Of a DNA stretch of 64,000 nucleotides, positions 1 to 10,721 are shown in pieces (the first letter of the stretch is position 1; the number at the start of each line of letters is the position of its first letter). Source of the DNA: Bacteroidaceae bacterium (GTDB lineage: Bacteria > Bacteroidota > Bacteroidia > Bacteroidales > Bacteroidaceae). Below the pieces are notes generated by a model. The model had not been told where the DNA came from. It ran no database searches and saw nothing but the letters and a program-made list of their open reading frames with translations. The DNA lies in contig JAFTNZ010000022.1 of assembly GCA_017451645.1 (NCBI GenBank), positions 62,001 through 126,000 of the forward strand, read 5' to 3'. The position numbers and the translations under genes were made by a program.

Positions 1-729
1 CCCACCGCACCCGAGTGGGACATCATCCGCAACGACTTTTTCGACTACACCATCACCTCCATCACCCCCACCGGCGGACTGAAAGCCAACGTGCGCGTGA
101 TGCCGTGGGAGCATGAGACGATGGGGTATGAGCTGACACAAGACCCCGTGGTGACCATCGGATGGTCGGAGGGATGGCCCGTCTGCTACGACGGCATCAA
201 CTATGGGGTGCCCACCTGCTACGAAAACGAATACTACTATGCCACCTTCTATGTGGATGTCAGCATCCCCGAAGGGGTGAAGTGGCAGGCACACCTGACC
301 AACCCGCTTGACTTTGAGTTCGACCCCGACTGTTCCGACCATGGATATGCACACATAAAAGAAGATGGCAGTTATACGGACTATTATGGAAACAAGACCG
401 ACCGCGTCACCGTGAAAGTGCGTCCGAAGAGTGCCTGCAATGCCGGTGTGCGACGCACCACCAACCTCTATTTCACCTTAGAGACACTGGTGGGCGGCAA
501 CAAAAAAGCCACCATCAAGTGGTGGGCGGACAACCCCGATACGGACGACATCGAAGGCAACGGCCCTTTCCCCATGTTGGGCGACACCAACGACCCGCCG
601 GGCGAGGGAAAGATGGTGCGCATCGTACAGATAGCAGAAAGTGAATGGGAAGGATACCGGAGCAACCTGCTCGATAAATGGAAAGAGGAACAAGCTGGGG
701 TGCAACAGGCAGTAGCTGCCGAAGAATAA
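1..729 (+). CDS. Fimbrillin-like surface protein, C-terminal part (5' end outside window)
   Basis: The reading frame is open from base 1, so the true start lies upstream and at least 242 residues are visible. The first visible stretch (DFFDYTITSITPTGG, then VRVMPW) resembles the closing strand region of Bacteroidetes fimbrillin or Mfa/FimB-type subunits, where a conserved PW motif follows the last strands. After that comes a beta-rich extension with paired cysteines and a short charged Gln/Ala-rich tail. The stop overlaps a possible start of the next gene (TAATG at 727-731), so the two genes are probably translated together as part of one fimbrial operon. The extension beyond the PW motif is unusual for a plain major fimbrillin. 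A minor subunit or anchor protein is an alternative. The assignment is by motif resemblance and locus context. Confidence 0.6.
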   Translation, partial: PTAPEWDIIRNDFFDYTITSITPTGGLKANVRVMPWEHETMGYELTQDPVVTIGWSEGWPVCYDGINYGVPTCYENEYYYATFYVDVSIPEGVKWQAHLTNPLDFEFDPDCSDHGYAHIKEDGSYTDYYGNKTDRVTVKVRPKSACNAGVRRTTNLYFTLETLVGGNKKATIKWWADNPDTDDIEGNGPFPMLGDTNDPPGEGKMVRIVQIAESEWEGYRSNLLDKWKEEQAGVQQAVAAEE

Positions 730-746
730 TGAATGAAGAAGCAGAT

Positions 747-3620
747 ATGAACAGACTACTCAGATATATACAGCACGTGTTGGTGGCACTCTGTTGCTTG
801 GCGGGCTTTGCCGCTTGCACCGACGATGAGGCAGTGGTGTGGGGCGAGACCGCCGCACCGGGCATCTATGCAGGCCTCTCATTAGGGGGCGAAGAGCCGT
901 TATACCCCTCCGATCCGTCAACCCGTGCCGGCAAAATCACCGGTGAGAGCGATTGGGGCGAAAACACCGTGGCCAGTGTCGATTACTTCCTGTTCGATGC
1001 TTCGGGCAACCGGTTGTTGTACAAGCGCCACACCCCCACTGCCGGCGAGGGGAGCGCGTTGCCCACCACCCCCACGACCACTGACGGACTCACCTACTAC
1101 ACCACCACCCTCTATCCACTCAGCACGGGGAGCGACTGGAAGACCCTCTGCACACAGATAGTTGAAGGTTGCCGGCTCTATGCCATCGTCAACCTGAGCG
1201 AAGAGAAGGCAAACACGGTAACTGACCTTGCCTCGTTGCAGGCACTGGTAGTCACCGATGCGGACATCTACAAGCGCGATGAAGAGAAACTCTTCCTGAT
1301 GGATGGCGTACACACGTTCACCGGTGAGGAGGGCTATCAGAACAACCAGGTATATGAACTCACCGTCGAGGTCTTTCGGGCAGCCGCCAAGGTGAAGGTG
1401 AACATCAGCAAAGGCTCGGCTTGGGCAAGTGGCGATGGGGTGACCATGGGCACCATCACCGCCGGTGTGCAGAACTATGCCACCAACACCCGCGTGACCA
1501 CCGACGGCACTCCGCTGACCTCTGCTGCTGATGCTGACAAACTGGCTCTGGCGAGCGTGACGCACACCGCCTCGGGCATCAATGCCGAGGGCACTGCCAC
1601 TGACACTTATTTGGGGAGCATCACCTTCTACACTTTTGCCCACAACTGGACAGAGACCCCTGAAGAGGAGACATCGCTGGAGCTGAACGTGCCCTATACG
1701 GGACGCGAAAACAACTACTACAAGCTGGTGTTCCTCCCCAACGGTGGTGCCGGGCTCGACCGCAACACCTTCTACGAGGTGGACGTCACCATCAAGTACG
1801 ATGGCTCGGAGCGGAGCAGCGACCCTGTGGAGCTGGAGGCAAAAACGTGGCGCGTGCAACCGTGGAAGACCGAGGCGTTTGATGTGCAGGAGGTGACAAA
1901 GGCCGATTACCTGATCCTCAGCGACTACTACATCGACCTGCGCAACGAAGACCACACCTCCATCACCTTCTACTCGTCGGACGTGGTGACGGTGGAGCTG
2001 GTAGGGTTTGCCACCGAAGCCGACGTGAATGAGACGTTCAATGACAACCAGGAGACCACCATCCTCGAGTCGCTCACCCAAGCCGGCTTCAAGAAGTACG
2101 AAGGACACGCCAAGTCCGGCATGGACGCCATCCCGGCCGTCTATTATGTCAACAAAGACAACGAGCGCATCGACATCACCCAAGACCCCAAGGCAAACTA
2201 CGAAGAGGTGGGGGCCGTGTCGTACAGCACTGCGGCGGACCGCCCCGCCGAACTCCCCGCCGGACACGAGGTGTATGCCACCTGGCAGAGCAATGTCGCC
2301 ACCGAGGGCACGATAGACATCTTCAGCCGCATCCCCCTGAATGTGACTCCCCGCTACATCACCCTGAGGGTGACGATGAAGACCTCCGGGGGAGGGACAC
2401 TGACCCGCTATGCCGTCGTCAAGCAATATCCGCTGGAGTACATCAGCGGACGAGAAGGTATGCTGTCGTACATGGAGAGCAAGACGATGCAAAAGAATGA
2501 CCCGACAAAATATTATACCTATAGCTGCCCCTGTCCTGCCGGCTTGTTGAAGGGCACATGGGACAGCGGCACGACAAATCATGAAGGCGGAATCTTCAAT
2601 ATGGCTGTGCCGGATAGCATCCGTGCCTATTTCAACGGAAAGGTGGAGGGTAGCACCACCACTTACCACGTGGGCGATGGTGCCAACATGAAGTGCAAGT
2701 TCTACCTGCCCTATGAGGGCGAGGATGAATATGGCATCGACTGGACTGGTTGGAAAAATTTTGCAACCTGGGCAGATGCCGAGGGCACTCACTACGGGCG
2801 CATCTACCGTATTGACGATGATTTCGACAGAGACAACGGCAAAGATTCTCCAGCCCTGATGGACAACGGAGTGGCAAACAACAACCGTATGTATGAGGTG
2901 GTGGTGACAGCCACTTCTACCGACTATCGCATCTCCCGTCCGCTGATGGAGAACATCACCGACGACGATGGCAATGCCGAGACGGCAGACAACCTGAAGG
3001 TGGCCGTGTCGAGTGCAGAGAACAATGCCTTGCTTTCGCCCCGCTTCATGCTTGCCTCGCAGTTGGGAAACAACAGTGCCGTGAACTATTGGGTGACGGC
3101 TCGCGACCAGTGCAAGAAGTATGTGGAGATAGGGCGCGACGGACGGGTGTACGACGACTGGCGCCTGCCCACCATTGCCGAGCTGAAGATTGTGAAGAAC
3201 TACCAGATTGACGATGATGTGTATGACATCACCATGAACAAGGTGCTCAACTCCGATGGCGACACCAACCCCTGCTACTGGACAGCCCAGGAGGACGTGT
3301 TCGTCTATACCACAGGGTCGGGTGGGGAGGCTCCTCAGCAGTATGTGGACGAAGAGGTCCGCTACGTCTATCAGGAATCGACCGAACACCCAGGCAAATA
3401 TATACGTACCTCAAACACCTACCGCAGCCCCGAAGGAAAGAATGAGTGGACGCTATACAGCACGAAAGACGAGGATAACAAAAATTTGGGAAGCGGCCAT
3501 CTCGCTAATGGAACGGAGTACGTGGATGAATCAAAATCAAAAACGCATATTCCCAATCTCGCCATCCGTGTGCGTTGTGTGCGCGACGTGAAGGTGGAAG
3601 AAGTTGAAGTTTACGATTAG
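747..3620 (+). CDS. Fimbrial lipoprotein with N-terminal fimbrillin-like and C-terminal DUF4906-like region
   Basis: This is a 957-residue surface lipoprotein. The start at 747 gives a short basic n-region, a hydrophobic core and a lipobox ending at Cys (GFAAC). An in-frame ATG at 729, overlapping the previous stop, is the alternative start. Residues about 30-400 look like the Mfa2/FimB-type fold (VDYFLFDASGN, then AAAKVKVNIS), which in this phylum makes fimbrial anchors and minor subunits. The C-terminal third carries a WRLPTIAEL motif near residue 805 and a closing NLAIRVRCVRD, as in large accessory fimbrial proteins annotated DUF4906. It lies between two other fimbrial genes in one direction with no terminator between them. 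The inferred role is an accessory or tip subunit of a fimbria exported as a lipoprotein and assembled on the outer membrane. The ligand cannot be read from the sequence. Confidence 0.72.
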   Translation: MNRLLRYIQHVLVALCCLAGFAACTDDEAVVWGETAAPGIYAGLSLGGEEPLYPSDPSTRAGKITGESDWGENTVASVDYFLFDASGNRLLYKRHTPTAGEGSALPTTPTTTDGLTYYTTTLYPLSTGSDWKTLCTQIVEGCRLYAIVNLSEEKANTVTDLASLQALVVTDADIYKRDEEKLFLMDGVHTFTGEEGYQNNQVYELTVEVFRAAAKVKVNISKGSAWASGDGVTMGTITAGVQNYATNTRVTTDGTPLTSAADADKLALASVTHTASGINAEGTATDTYLGSITFYTFAHNWTETPEEETSLELNVPYTGRENNYYKLVFLPNGGAGLDRNTFYEVDVTIKYDGSERSSDPVELEAKTWRVQPWKTEAFDVQEVTKADYLILSDYYIDLRNEDHTSITFYSSDVVTVELVGFATEADVNETFNDNQETTILESLTQAGFKKYEGHAKSGMDAIPAVYYVNKDNERIDITQDPKANYEEVGAVSYSTAADRPAELPAGHEVYATWQSNVATEGTIDIFSRIPLNVTPRYITLRVTMKTSGGGTLTRYAVVKQYPLEYISGREGMLSYMESKTMQKNDPTKYYTYSCPCPAGLLKGTWDSGTTNHEGGIFNMAVPDSIRAYFNGKVEGSTTTYHVGDGANMKCKFYLPYEGEDEYGIDWTGWKNFATWADAEGTHYGRIYRIDDDFDRDNGKDSPALMDNGVANNNRMYEVVVTATSTDYRISRPLMENITDDDGNAETADNLKVAVSSAENNALLSPRFMLASQLGNNSAVNYWVTARDQCKKYVEIGRDGRVYDDWRLPTIAELKIVKNYQIDDDVYDITMNKVLNSDGDTNPCYWTAQEDVFVYTTGSGGEAPQQYVDEEVRYVYQESTEHPGKYIRTSNTYRSPEGKNEWTLYSTKDEDNKNLGSGHLANGTEYVDESKSKTHIPNLAIRVRCVRDVKVEEVEVYD

Positions 3621-3655
3621 TTACACATTATTATATTATATAGCATACACATACA

Positions 3656-6600
3656 ATGACCACCGATATTTTCAGACACATAGCCAAGAAGTTCAGTTGG
3701 ATAATCGTCTTGTCCGTCCTGTTTGCCTCCTGCACCGACGAGCGGTTGGGAGGTGCCATGCACCCCGAGACCGACAACGAGGGAAAGGTGAAGGTGACCT
3801 TCAGCCTCAACATCCCCGGACTGATGGCCCCCACACGTGCCGCTGGTGCAGTGGATGAGCCGGTAGAGACCATCGACCTCTTCCTGTTCGACGAAAACGA
3901 CCTGCTCACCGAGGTGGTACACCTGACAAAGAATGATGCCGAAGAATCGTTCACCGAAAACGACAATCAGTACTCCGGTGGCGAATACGTCACCCCGGAA
4001 GGTGGCACCACCGGCACCTACAGCGCCTGGATTGACGGCAACACCAGCCGCATCCACTTCATTGCCAACCTCCCGGAGGGCGAGTTCGACTTCAAGGAGC
4101 ACGAGGGAGGTTCGGAAACGGAGGTCATCGCTCCGCTCGTCACCCGGAACCGCGTCTATTGGGGGCGTGCCACCTTCAATGGCACCACTCTCTCGCAAGA
4201 CCCTGTGCTGCTCTACCGCAACTATGCCAAGGTGAAGGTGGGCACTGTGGCAAGCGGAATCACCATCAACGGATGGACACTCTACCACCGCCCCATCTAT
4301 GGCACCATGGCGCCTTGCGACCGCAGCAAACTCAGTGGAGGCTCCTCCTCAGAACAAGAGGGGCTGAACCCCTTCGACTTCTCTCTCGGCACATCCGGTG
4401 TGAGCTTGCCGTTGGCTGACAAGTGTGTGATGACCGTGCACAACGAGGCCAACAAGTTGGCTGCTGAGGAAGAGATTACGGCCAACAGTGCGAGTGTGGC
4501 TTACTGGTGTTTCGAATACGACGATGCCGAGTTTGAAGAGAGGAGTCCCGTCTATGCCATCTTCAACATCACGATGGATGGTGAAACCAAGTATTACAGG
4601 ATAGACCTGCTCGAGGATGACGAAACGGGACCGTATGGCAATGTCATCAGCCGCAAGCCCTTTGTCATCAAGCGCAACTACGAGTACACCATCAACTTCG
4701 AGGGGTTGACCCCCGATACCGGATGGGATACGCTGGAGGAGGCTGTCAACCACAATCCTGCCAACAACACAGAGATTACCGTCGAAGAGAGTCTGCCCGA
4801 AATTGTCAGCGCCAACCACACCCTGCGCATCGAAGAGACGGCGGAGGGTGCCTCCACCATCCGTTACTATAAGGACTATACGGACCCCAACACAACCTAC
4901 ACCATCAGCGACATTCTGGTCTATTACGATGGCGACGACTGCACGACCAACGACAACGCAGACACGGGAGCAAGCCGGTTGGAGGTCACCTGGAAGGGAG
5001 AGGCTCCTGCCGAATATGTAGAAAATACGCTCAGCATCGCACCGGCGACCGATGCCGAGGGAGCGGCTATTGCCCACACCTACCGCGTCAGCTTCCAGAT
5101 GAAGGGATTCGACGAGAGTGCCGTGTCGGCCTCCTCGCCCCGCCACTACACCGAGGGTATCCTCTGCATTGCCGAGCAGCACGAGGTGTTGCTCAAGCGC
5201 TATGTGAAGGTCTATATGGGACCCGCCATCACCTTCCGCCCCCTGCTCATCAGCAGCGACATCCCCAACCTGACGGACGAGCGCCTGACCATCCTCTTCA
5301 CCATCCCCGACGGCTACTATCTGCCCGAAGACCTCTATCCCATTGAGATACGCTTCGGCTCCGACCGTGTGGATGTGGAGAAAAACCTCTTTGTCGATGC
5401 CATGAAGGTCGATTTCGGGGCCGATGCCGCCCAAAACTATACCCACGTGCTGCGTTGGCAAGACCGCGACAACGATGGCAAATACAGCTGGACCACCCAT
5501 GCGGCCAACAAGGTGCAGAACAGTTGGGGGTACAAGTACATCCACACCATCAGCACCCCGCCTACTGCCAACGAACAGCAGCAGCGCATCACCCTGCGCA
5601 CGGTGGTGACAGACAAAAAAGACTTCAAGGTGATGATGGAGGGACGGAGCACCGTCACCGGCACCAATGTGTTCAACACCCGAGAGCTGGACTTCATGAT
5701 GCAGAACGATGGTACGGCCACCTTCAGCACCGATGCCGCCGTTGACACCACCTACGGCTCGTGGATAGCCGGAACGACCGGTACGACTGACCAGTATCAG
5801 CGCATCATGCTCGATGGCGGACTGGCTGAGACACGCTACGTCACCCGCTACATCAATGTGCCCGGAGAGATTGGGACCACTTTCGATATACCCTATACAT
5901 TGGGTACCTTGGTCGATGGGGTAATCACTGCTGATGCCGGGAGCGACAAGACTCCGCCTGTGTTGTGGGTCTATTACGACAAAGACAAATTCACACCCAC
6001 GTCGGTCAGCTCCGGTACGTTGGGTACGGCACAGACCGATGCCGACGGGAATACCTTTGTAGCCATCACACCGGCCGCAAGCGAATGGTCGGAGGGGGCT
6101 ATTACCTTCAAGGTGCTCAATACGGCGAAAAACAGTATGATTTTCTTCACTGCCCGCAACAGTGCCAAGTATGGGACATACGATAACGCGACCTTTGCCG
6201 ACGGAAACAAAGGCTATGTCTGTACCGGCGTGAATGCCTTGGCAAGCACCTACCGTTCGGCAGGCGCCCTGGTCAGCACCGTCAGCAAGTGGGACTTCAA
6301 CCCTGCGCCATCGACCACCGATGGCAACTACAGCTTTGCCGACAAAATTTCCATCCCCGCAGGAATGGGGCAAGACCTCTACGTGCGTATCGAACGCCCC
6401 CGCGCCACAGCAGCGACCATCACGATTGACACAAAGGGGGCATTCGAGTTGCAGACAGCTCCCCGTAGCGTCACCGTCACGAACAGTGATGGCTCTGAGA
6501 GCACGACTCCTGATTATACGATAACATCCTTCGGTAATGGTGTTTACACCGTCACATTGAACAGCATGGAGAGCGATTATGCTTACCTGCACTTCAAGGC

Positions 6601-9600
6601 GGCTTCGTTCAGCAGCGCCGGCACCATCAGTTTCACGGGCGAGCTCTACAATGCCGGTGAGCTGACCGTCAACAATGCGGCCATCCCCTTCCTGGCATTC
6701 GAGTTTGCACAAGAGGAGGAATTGGCGAAAGAGACACCTGCCTATGCCAAAGCCACCAACGTGGTGCCTGCCATCAAAGGGGCACTCATCGGTGTGCGTG
6801 TCTATCTGCCCAAGGCACTCTACACCGCACTCAACGGTGGCAAAGATGCCAACACGACGGATGAACAGATTTTCCGCTTTGCCTTCACCTCGCGCTACTT
6901 CAAGCCGGTGAATGCAAGCAGCACGCTCACCACCGCGTTGGGGACACAGAGCCGCTACGACTACTACACCGTAACACAGAGTACCAAGAACAACACCACC
7001 CACATCATCACCGTCGAAGAGGGGGCACTGCACGATGCGGGCAAATCCGTCACCATGGACGATGGGACGGAACATGAAGCCTGCTACATCGACCTCCTGC
7101 TCGAGAGCATCGCTATAGAGAGTGCCGAGAATGTGAAGTTTCTGGGTGCCAACGAGGAAGTGACCGACCTCAGCTTCTATCCCTATAACACTTCCATTGC
7201 TTGTAGCGGCACTTATGAGGTGACCATCGAACATTCTGCAGACGGCAGCGAATGGATTACCACTCCGCTGTCGGGCATAAAAGACGGCGATGACATCCAT
7301 TATCGTATCACCATCCCCGACTGGGGGCTTTCGCGAAAAGATTTGCCGATGCTCGTACAACACAATGGCAAACTCAGCATCCCCGAAGGCTCTACGCTGA
7401 CGGATGTCTGGGATGGCGATGAAAATACCTTTATCTTCAACGCAACGACCAACGCCAATGCTGAAACCCTGGTCGTATTCCAACTGGAGAAAGAGGGAGA
7501 CATTGCTGCCGGCACACAAGAGGCGATACAGATTGTGCCTGCCAAAGACCGTGTGAAGCTGGCAAGCCCCAAACTGATTCTGACAGAACTGCAGGCGGTG
7601 ACACCGACGAGGGTGGCACTCTATTCCGCCAAAACGGACGAAGAGACAACCATCTACGAGAATGGGGCACCGGTGGAGCTGCCTTACCTCGACCTGCCTG
7701 TTGAAGCCGCAGGCAAGGTGAATATTGTAATCGAACTGGGAGAAACGTACAACGATGAAGTGTTTACTCTGACGATGAAATCGAGCGACTATCACGATGT
7801 GGGGCTGGTGCCGGAAGGAGTAACAGAAAGGCAGGGACTGGAGGTTACCACCACTGCTACCGTAGCCGAAGGCAAATTGACATTTGGGTTGCAGACACTG
7901 TATGCCGGCACTGCCGAAGAGTTTACGCTAAATGTCAAAAGCGACCACTATATTCTGCCCGAGCTGACGCAACTGATGGCTACATCGGTAACTGCTGCCG
8001 GTGGCTATAACGTCTATTGGACTCAGCCGGTCGGACATGCACGAGGATTTAAAAACGGTGGAGGAAATGAGATTTTCGACAATCAGCAATATCAGAATGT
8101 ATTGCCGGTGCCTGATGCTGTCGGAACATTGGCTTCGCCCTACGAGTCTTATACATACGGTGTGAAATTGGATGGATCCGGATACATCTCTTTCTATGCC
8201 CCGAAGGATGGAATGACGCTTTCGGCTGTAGTCGGGCTATATAACGACAATAAAGGGACATTGGGTGTTTACAAAGCAGATGGTACCCAACTGAATGTCG
8301 GTAATGATGGCAAAGATGTCATCGACTACGACGGAACGGTGATAACCCAAACCTTGGAAGAGGCAGGACTCTATTATCTGAAAAGGAGTAGTGGCAGTAC
8401 ATTTATTGTTTATGCTTTGACATTGTCGCTCCCTTCAGCGCCTTTCGGTGACTTCAAGTGGTATGCCACCAAAGCCGACGGGGCAGCCGTAAGCAGAGGA
8501 AGCGGTACGTGGGGAGCAGCCGATGCACTCATCACTGCCAATGATGCCGACGGCGATGGCACGCGCGACGTATGGGTGTCTGACTTTGCACAAGAGTTGC
8601 ACCTGACAGTGGATGGACTGAGTGACGGCGAGACCACCCTCACCATCAGCGGCGACTACCGCTTCAAAGACGGAACAACCACGCAGACCGTCACTCCCGA
8701 AAACAATGCCGCTTCGCTGACGTTGGTGCCTGTCACCTACTTCGATGCCAACAACGAGTTGACCGACGGCTCGTTCACCCTCAACGGATACAGCACCAAC
8801 TTCTCTTATACTCCCCAGACAGTGGATGTAAACATCCGTCCGTGGGTGCTGCTGACAACGAATGTGGAGAACTATACAGAGACCTTCCAAGATGGTAACG
8901 GATATGGTGTGCTGATTCCTTTCTTGAATACTTATGAGATGACCTTTACTGTAGTTGATGAGCAACATGACGGCAAGAGTATCTCATTTGAACCGCGTTT
9001 GGTAAATAATGGAACTGACAATGCCGGAAACAGTTATTTCCAACTCTTCAGTTTCCCCAATACAGAGAAAGGTAATGACTGGACAAATGCATATCTGGCA
9101 GAGTTTGAAAGTGCTGGATACAACACTCCATACACCTTTGTTTGGCGGGCAATGGAACAAGGTGGAAATCCCATTCATCAAGTGAAAGAAGGTGAATATA
9201 CGGACATTATAATCAAACATGCAGATGGTGGCATCAGTGATTACAGCAAAAGAGGTCATATTTATTACGCACATACAGCTTCCGGAAAAAGCATTACCCG
9301 TTTGCGACCTTTGAATCCGTTCATGAATGCCGGAGCATCGCAGGGCTATATCCAATACAGTACGGATGGAACCAATTGGGAATATGTATTGGGAACTGAT
9401 GAAGCAAAGTTGAATGCCCATCTGAATGCTCATAGCAGCCAGTTGCACACATTGAAGACAGGTACATTCTACATGCGGGTGACTATACCGGCCAGCATTG
9501 GCGATGATGACTATGCCAACATTGCCGTGAAGAGCGGTAGTACTGTGAACAGCAACTTTACCAACCAGGGTGTAGTGACGGATGATGACGGAAGCCGATG

Positions 9601-10543
9601 GGTGAAGTTCGAGGTAGATGCCAGCAGTGCAAGCAATGGAGATACATGGAACAATCTGGTGTTCTATGACAACCGGACCATTCCTGAAGTGGGACCTTCG
9701 GCAATGTTTAATCTGAAGTTTGATGTCAATGCTCGTGCTTTCACAAATGTGCAATATAGCAGAAACGGCAGTGTCTGGACTGATTATGACAACGCTGAAA
9801 CACTTGATTGGATTGAGGCCGAGACCATCTATCTGCGTGCTTATTATACCGACAATGTGAGCGATAACATTTGCTTGAGTCAGAATGGTGGAGATTGGGG
9901 AGATACACCATCTTACAGTTCCGACACCAACGGAAAGTATGTGCAGTTTGCTATTCCTGCTGTAGTTGGTTCCTGGTCTATCCAATTCCATGCCAAGCCT
10001 AAGGATGGTGACAACTATGAAGGGTTCTATTCTGAAGAGATTGTGAAAGTGAAAGTGATAGAGAAGGTTGTGTATGACTACTATTGCTTGAATAATTCCG
10101 ACGGAACCAATACGCTCTACAAAGATGGTGCTGCATTGGAACATTCGGTATTGGATGGAGTGTATAAATTTGCAGACGGTGATTTTGCAATTACGGCAAG
10201 ACAACAAATCCAGTCAAACAGCAGCATTACAGTCACAACAATGCCTGAGGGAAGTACGGAAGAAAAGACATTGATTCCTACCAAAATGGGTGCGAGCCAA
10301 ACTGTTACAGTAGAGATTCCATATCAAATGAAGGTTACTATCATTTGGTCACCACGTGAGGACAAGGATGGTACGGGAATGAAGATTACATATCCTGATG
10401 GCACTTCTGAAACAACTTCTGAAACAGCGAATGGTGCGTTGACAAAGGAAATAATATGTCCTGAAGGAACTCTTAAAATAGCGAGAAGCAATAATGAATT
10501 CTGGCTCTATTATCTGAAGTTTGAGCCCTATTTCGGTCAATAA
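3656..10543 (+). CDS. Giant 2295-aa fimbrial tip/adhesin-like lipoprotein
   Basis: This very large secreted lipoprotein starts at 3656, 35 bp after the previous stop, with a signal peptide and lipobox (LFASC). The first 350 residues repeat the plan of its neighbour: a TRAAG segment, IDLFLFDEND, then YRNYAKVKVG, the fimbrillin-type signature. The rest is a long chain of beta-sandwich-like segments. Three places carry a hYSxDGxxW-type turn (near residues 1191, 1899 and 2032), so similar modules recur. Base composition is not uniform: from about 8030, and strongly from about 8880, the codons become clearly more AT-rich than in the first 4.3 kb, as expected of a mosaic gene. Position and size point to a fimbrial tip or adhesin. 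No enzyme motif is visible and the ligand is unknown. Confidence 0.7.
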   Translation: MTTDIFRHIAKKFSWIIVLSVLFASCTDERLGGAMHPETDNEGKVKVTFSLNIPGLMAPTRAAGAVDEPVETIDLFLFDENDLLTEVVHLTKNDAEESFTENDNQYSGGEYVTPEGGTTGTYSAWIDGNTSRIHFIANLPEGEFDFKEHEGGSETEVIAPLVTRNRVYWGRATFNGTTLSQDPVLLYRNYAKVKVGTVASGITINGWTLYHRPIYGTMAPCDRSKLSGGSSSEQEGLNPFDFSLGTSGVSLPLADKCVMTVHNEANKLAAEEEITANSASVAYWCFEYDDAEFEERSPVYAIFNITMDGETKYYRIDLLEDDETGPYGNVISRKPFVIKRNYEYTINFEGLTPDTGWDTLEEAVNHNPANNTEITVEESLPEIVSANHTLRIEETAEGASTIRYYKDYTDPNTTYTISDILVYYDGDDCTTNDNADTGASRLEVTWKGEAPAEYVENTLSIAPATDAEGAAIAHTYRVSFQMKGFDESAVSASSPRHYTEGILCIAEQHEVLLKRYVKVYMGPAITFRPLLISSDIPNLTDERLTILFTIPDGYYLPEDLYPIEIRFGSDRVDVEKNLFVDAMKVDFGADAAQNYTHVLRWQDRDNDGKYSWTTHAANKVQNSWGYKYIHTISTPPTANEQQQRITLRTVVTDKKDFKVMMEGRSTVTGTNVFNTRELDFMMQNDGTATFSTDAAVDTTYGSWIAGTTGTTDQYQRIMLDGGLAETRYVTRYINVPGEIGTTFDIPYTLGTLVDGVITADAGSDKTPPVLWVYYDKDKFTPTSVSSGTLGTAQTDADGNTFVAITPAASEWSEGAITFKVLNTAKNSMIFFTARNSAKYGTYDNATFADGNKGYVCTGVNALASTYRSAGALVSTVSKWDFNPAPSTTDGNYSFADKISIPAGMGQDLYVRIERPRATAATITIDTKGAFELQTAPRSVTVTNSDGSESTTPDYTITSFGNGVYTVTLNSMESDYAYLHFKAASFSSAGTISFTGELYNAGELTVNNAAIPFLAFEFAQEEELAKETPAYAKATNVVPAIKGALIGVRVYLPKALYTALNGGKDANTTDEQIFRFAFTSRYFKPVNASSTLTTALGTQSRYDYYTVTQSTKNNTTHIITVEEGALHDAGKSVTMDDGTEHEACYIDLLLESIAIESAENVKFLGANEEVTDLSFYPYNTSIACSGTYEVTIEHSADGSEWITTPLSGIKDGDDIHYRITIPDWGLSRKDLPMLVQHNGKLSIPEGSTLTDVWDGDENTFIFNATTNANAETLVVFQLEKEGDIAAGTQEAIQIVPAKDRVKLASPKLILTELQAVTPTRVALYSAKTDEETTIYENGAPVELPYLDLPVEAAGKVNIVIELGETYNDEVFTLTMKSSDYHDVGLVPEGVTERQGLEVTTTATVAEGKLTFGLQTLYAGTAEEFTLNVKSDHYILPELTQLMATSVTAAGGYNVYWTQPVGHARGFKNGGGNEIFDNQQYQNVLPVPDAVGTLASPYESYTYGVKLDGSGYISFYAPKDGMTLSAVVGLYNDNKGTLGVYKADGTQLNVGNDGKDVIDYDGTVITQTLEEAGLYYLKRSSGSTFIVYALTLSLPSAPFGDFKWYATKADGAAVSRGSGTWGAADALITANDADGDGTRDVWVSDFAQELHLTVDGLSDGETTLTISGDYRFKDGTTTQTVTPENNAASLTLVPVTYFDANNELTDGSFTLNGYSTNFSYTPQTVDVNIRPWVLLTTNVENYTETFQDGNGYGVLIPFLNTYEMTFTVVDEQHDGKSISFEPRLVNNGTDNAGNSYFQLFSFPNTEKGNDWTNAYLAEFESAGYNTPYTFVWRAMEQGGNPIHQVKEGEYTDIIIKHADGGISDYSKRGHIYYAHTASGKSITRLRPLNPFMNAGASQGYIQYSTDGTNWEYVLGTDEAKLNAHLNAHSSQLHTLKTGTFYMRVTIPASIGDDDYANIAVKSGSTVNSNFTNQGVVTDDDGSRWVKFEVDASSASNGDTWNNLVFYDNRTIPEVGPSAMFNLKFDVNARAFTNVQYSRNGSVWTDYDNAETLDWIEAETIYLRAYYTDNVSDNICLSQNGGDWGDTPSYSSDTNGKYVQFAIPAVVGSWSIQFHAKPKDGDNYEGFYSEEIVKVKVIEKVVYDYYCLNNSDGTNTLYKDGAALEHSVLDGVYKFADGDFAITARQQIQSNSSITVTTMPEGSTEEKTLIPTKMGASQTVTVEIPYQMKVTIIWSPREDKDGTGMKITYPDGTSETTSETANGALTKEIICPEGTLKIARSNNEFWLYYLKFEPYFGQ

Positions 10544-10586
10544 TCTCCTTATCCCCTCCTCCCCGCGAAGCCATATTACACAGTAG

Positions 10587-10620
10587 CGGCACATCCCTCC
10601 TCTTAAGGAAGGCTGTGCCG
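10587..10620 (+). terminator. Hairpin after the fimbrial operon
   Basis: CGGCACA at 10587-10593 pairs with TGTGCCG at 10614-10620, 44 bp after the stop of the giant gene. Part of the interior can also pair. The tract that follows (TTCTTC) is only moderately T-rich, so this is a plausible but not strong terminator. Confidence 0.45.
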
Positions 10621-10665
10621 TTCTTCAACGGGGGAGGGGATTTCTCCGTTCAAAGATAGCTTTTT

Positions 10666-10709
10666 GCTATGGCTTCGGAGCCCGCTTGCTATGGCTTCGG
10701 AGCCTGCTT
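10666..10709. repeat. Two tandem copies of a 22-bp unit
   Basis: GCTATGGCTTCGGAGCCCGC plus TT at 10666-10687 is followed directly by the same unit with one change (C to T) at 10688-10709. Confidence 0.85.
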
Positions 10710-10721
10710 TTTAAACCGTTT

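Noticed and set aside
918-3389. Long minus-strand open frame of 823 codons opposite the 957-aa lipoprotein, and a similar 1148-codon frame at 4349-7795
   Set aside because: The plus-strand proteins have signal peptides and recognisable fimbrial features, while the minus frames show low-complexity His/Gly/Val-rich translations typical of antisense of GC-rich coding DNA.
1-10543. Invertible promoter controlling the fimbrial genes
   Set aside because: No paired inverted repeats flanking a promoter are visible in the window. The operon start lies outside it, so the question stays open.
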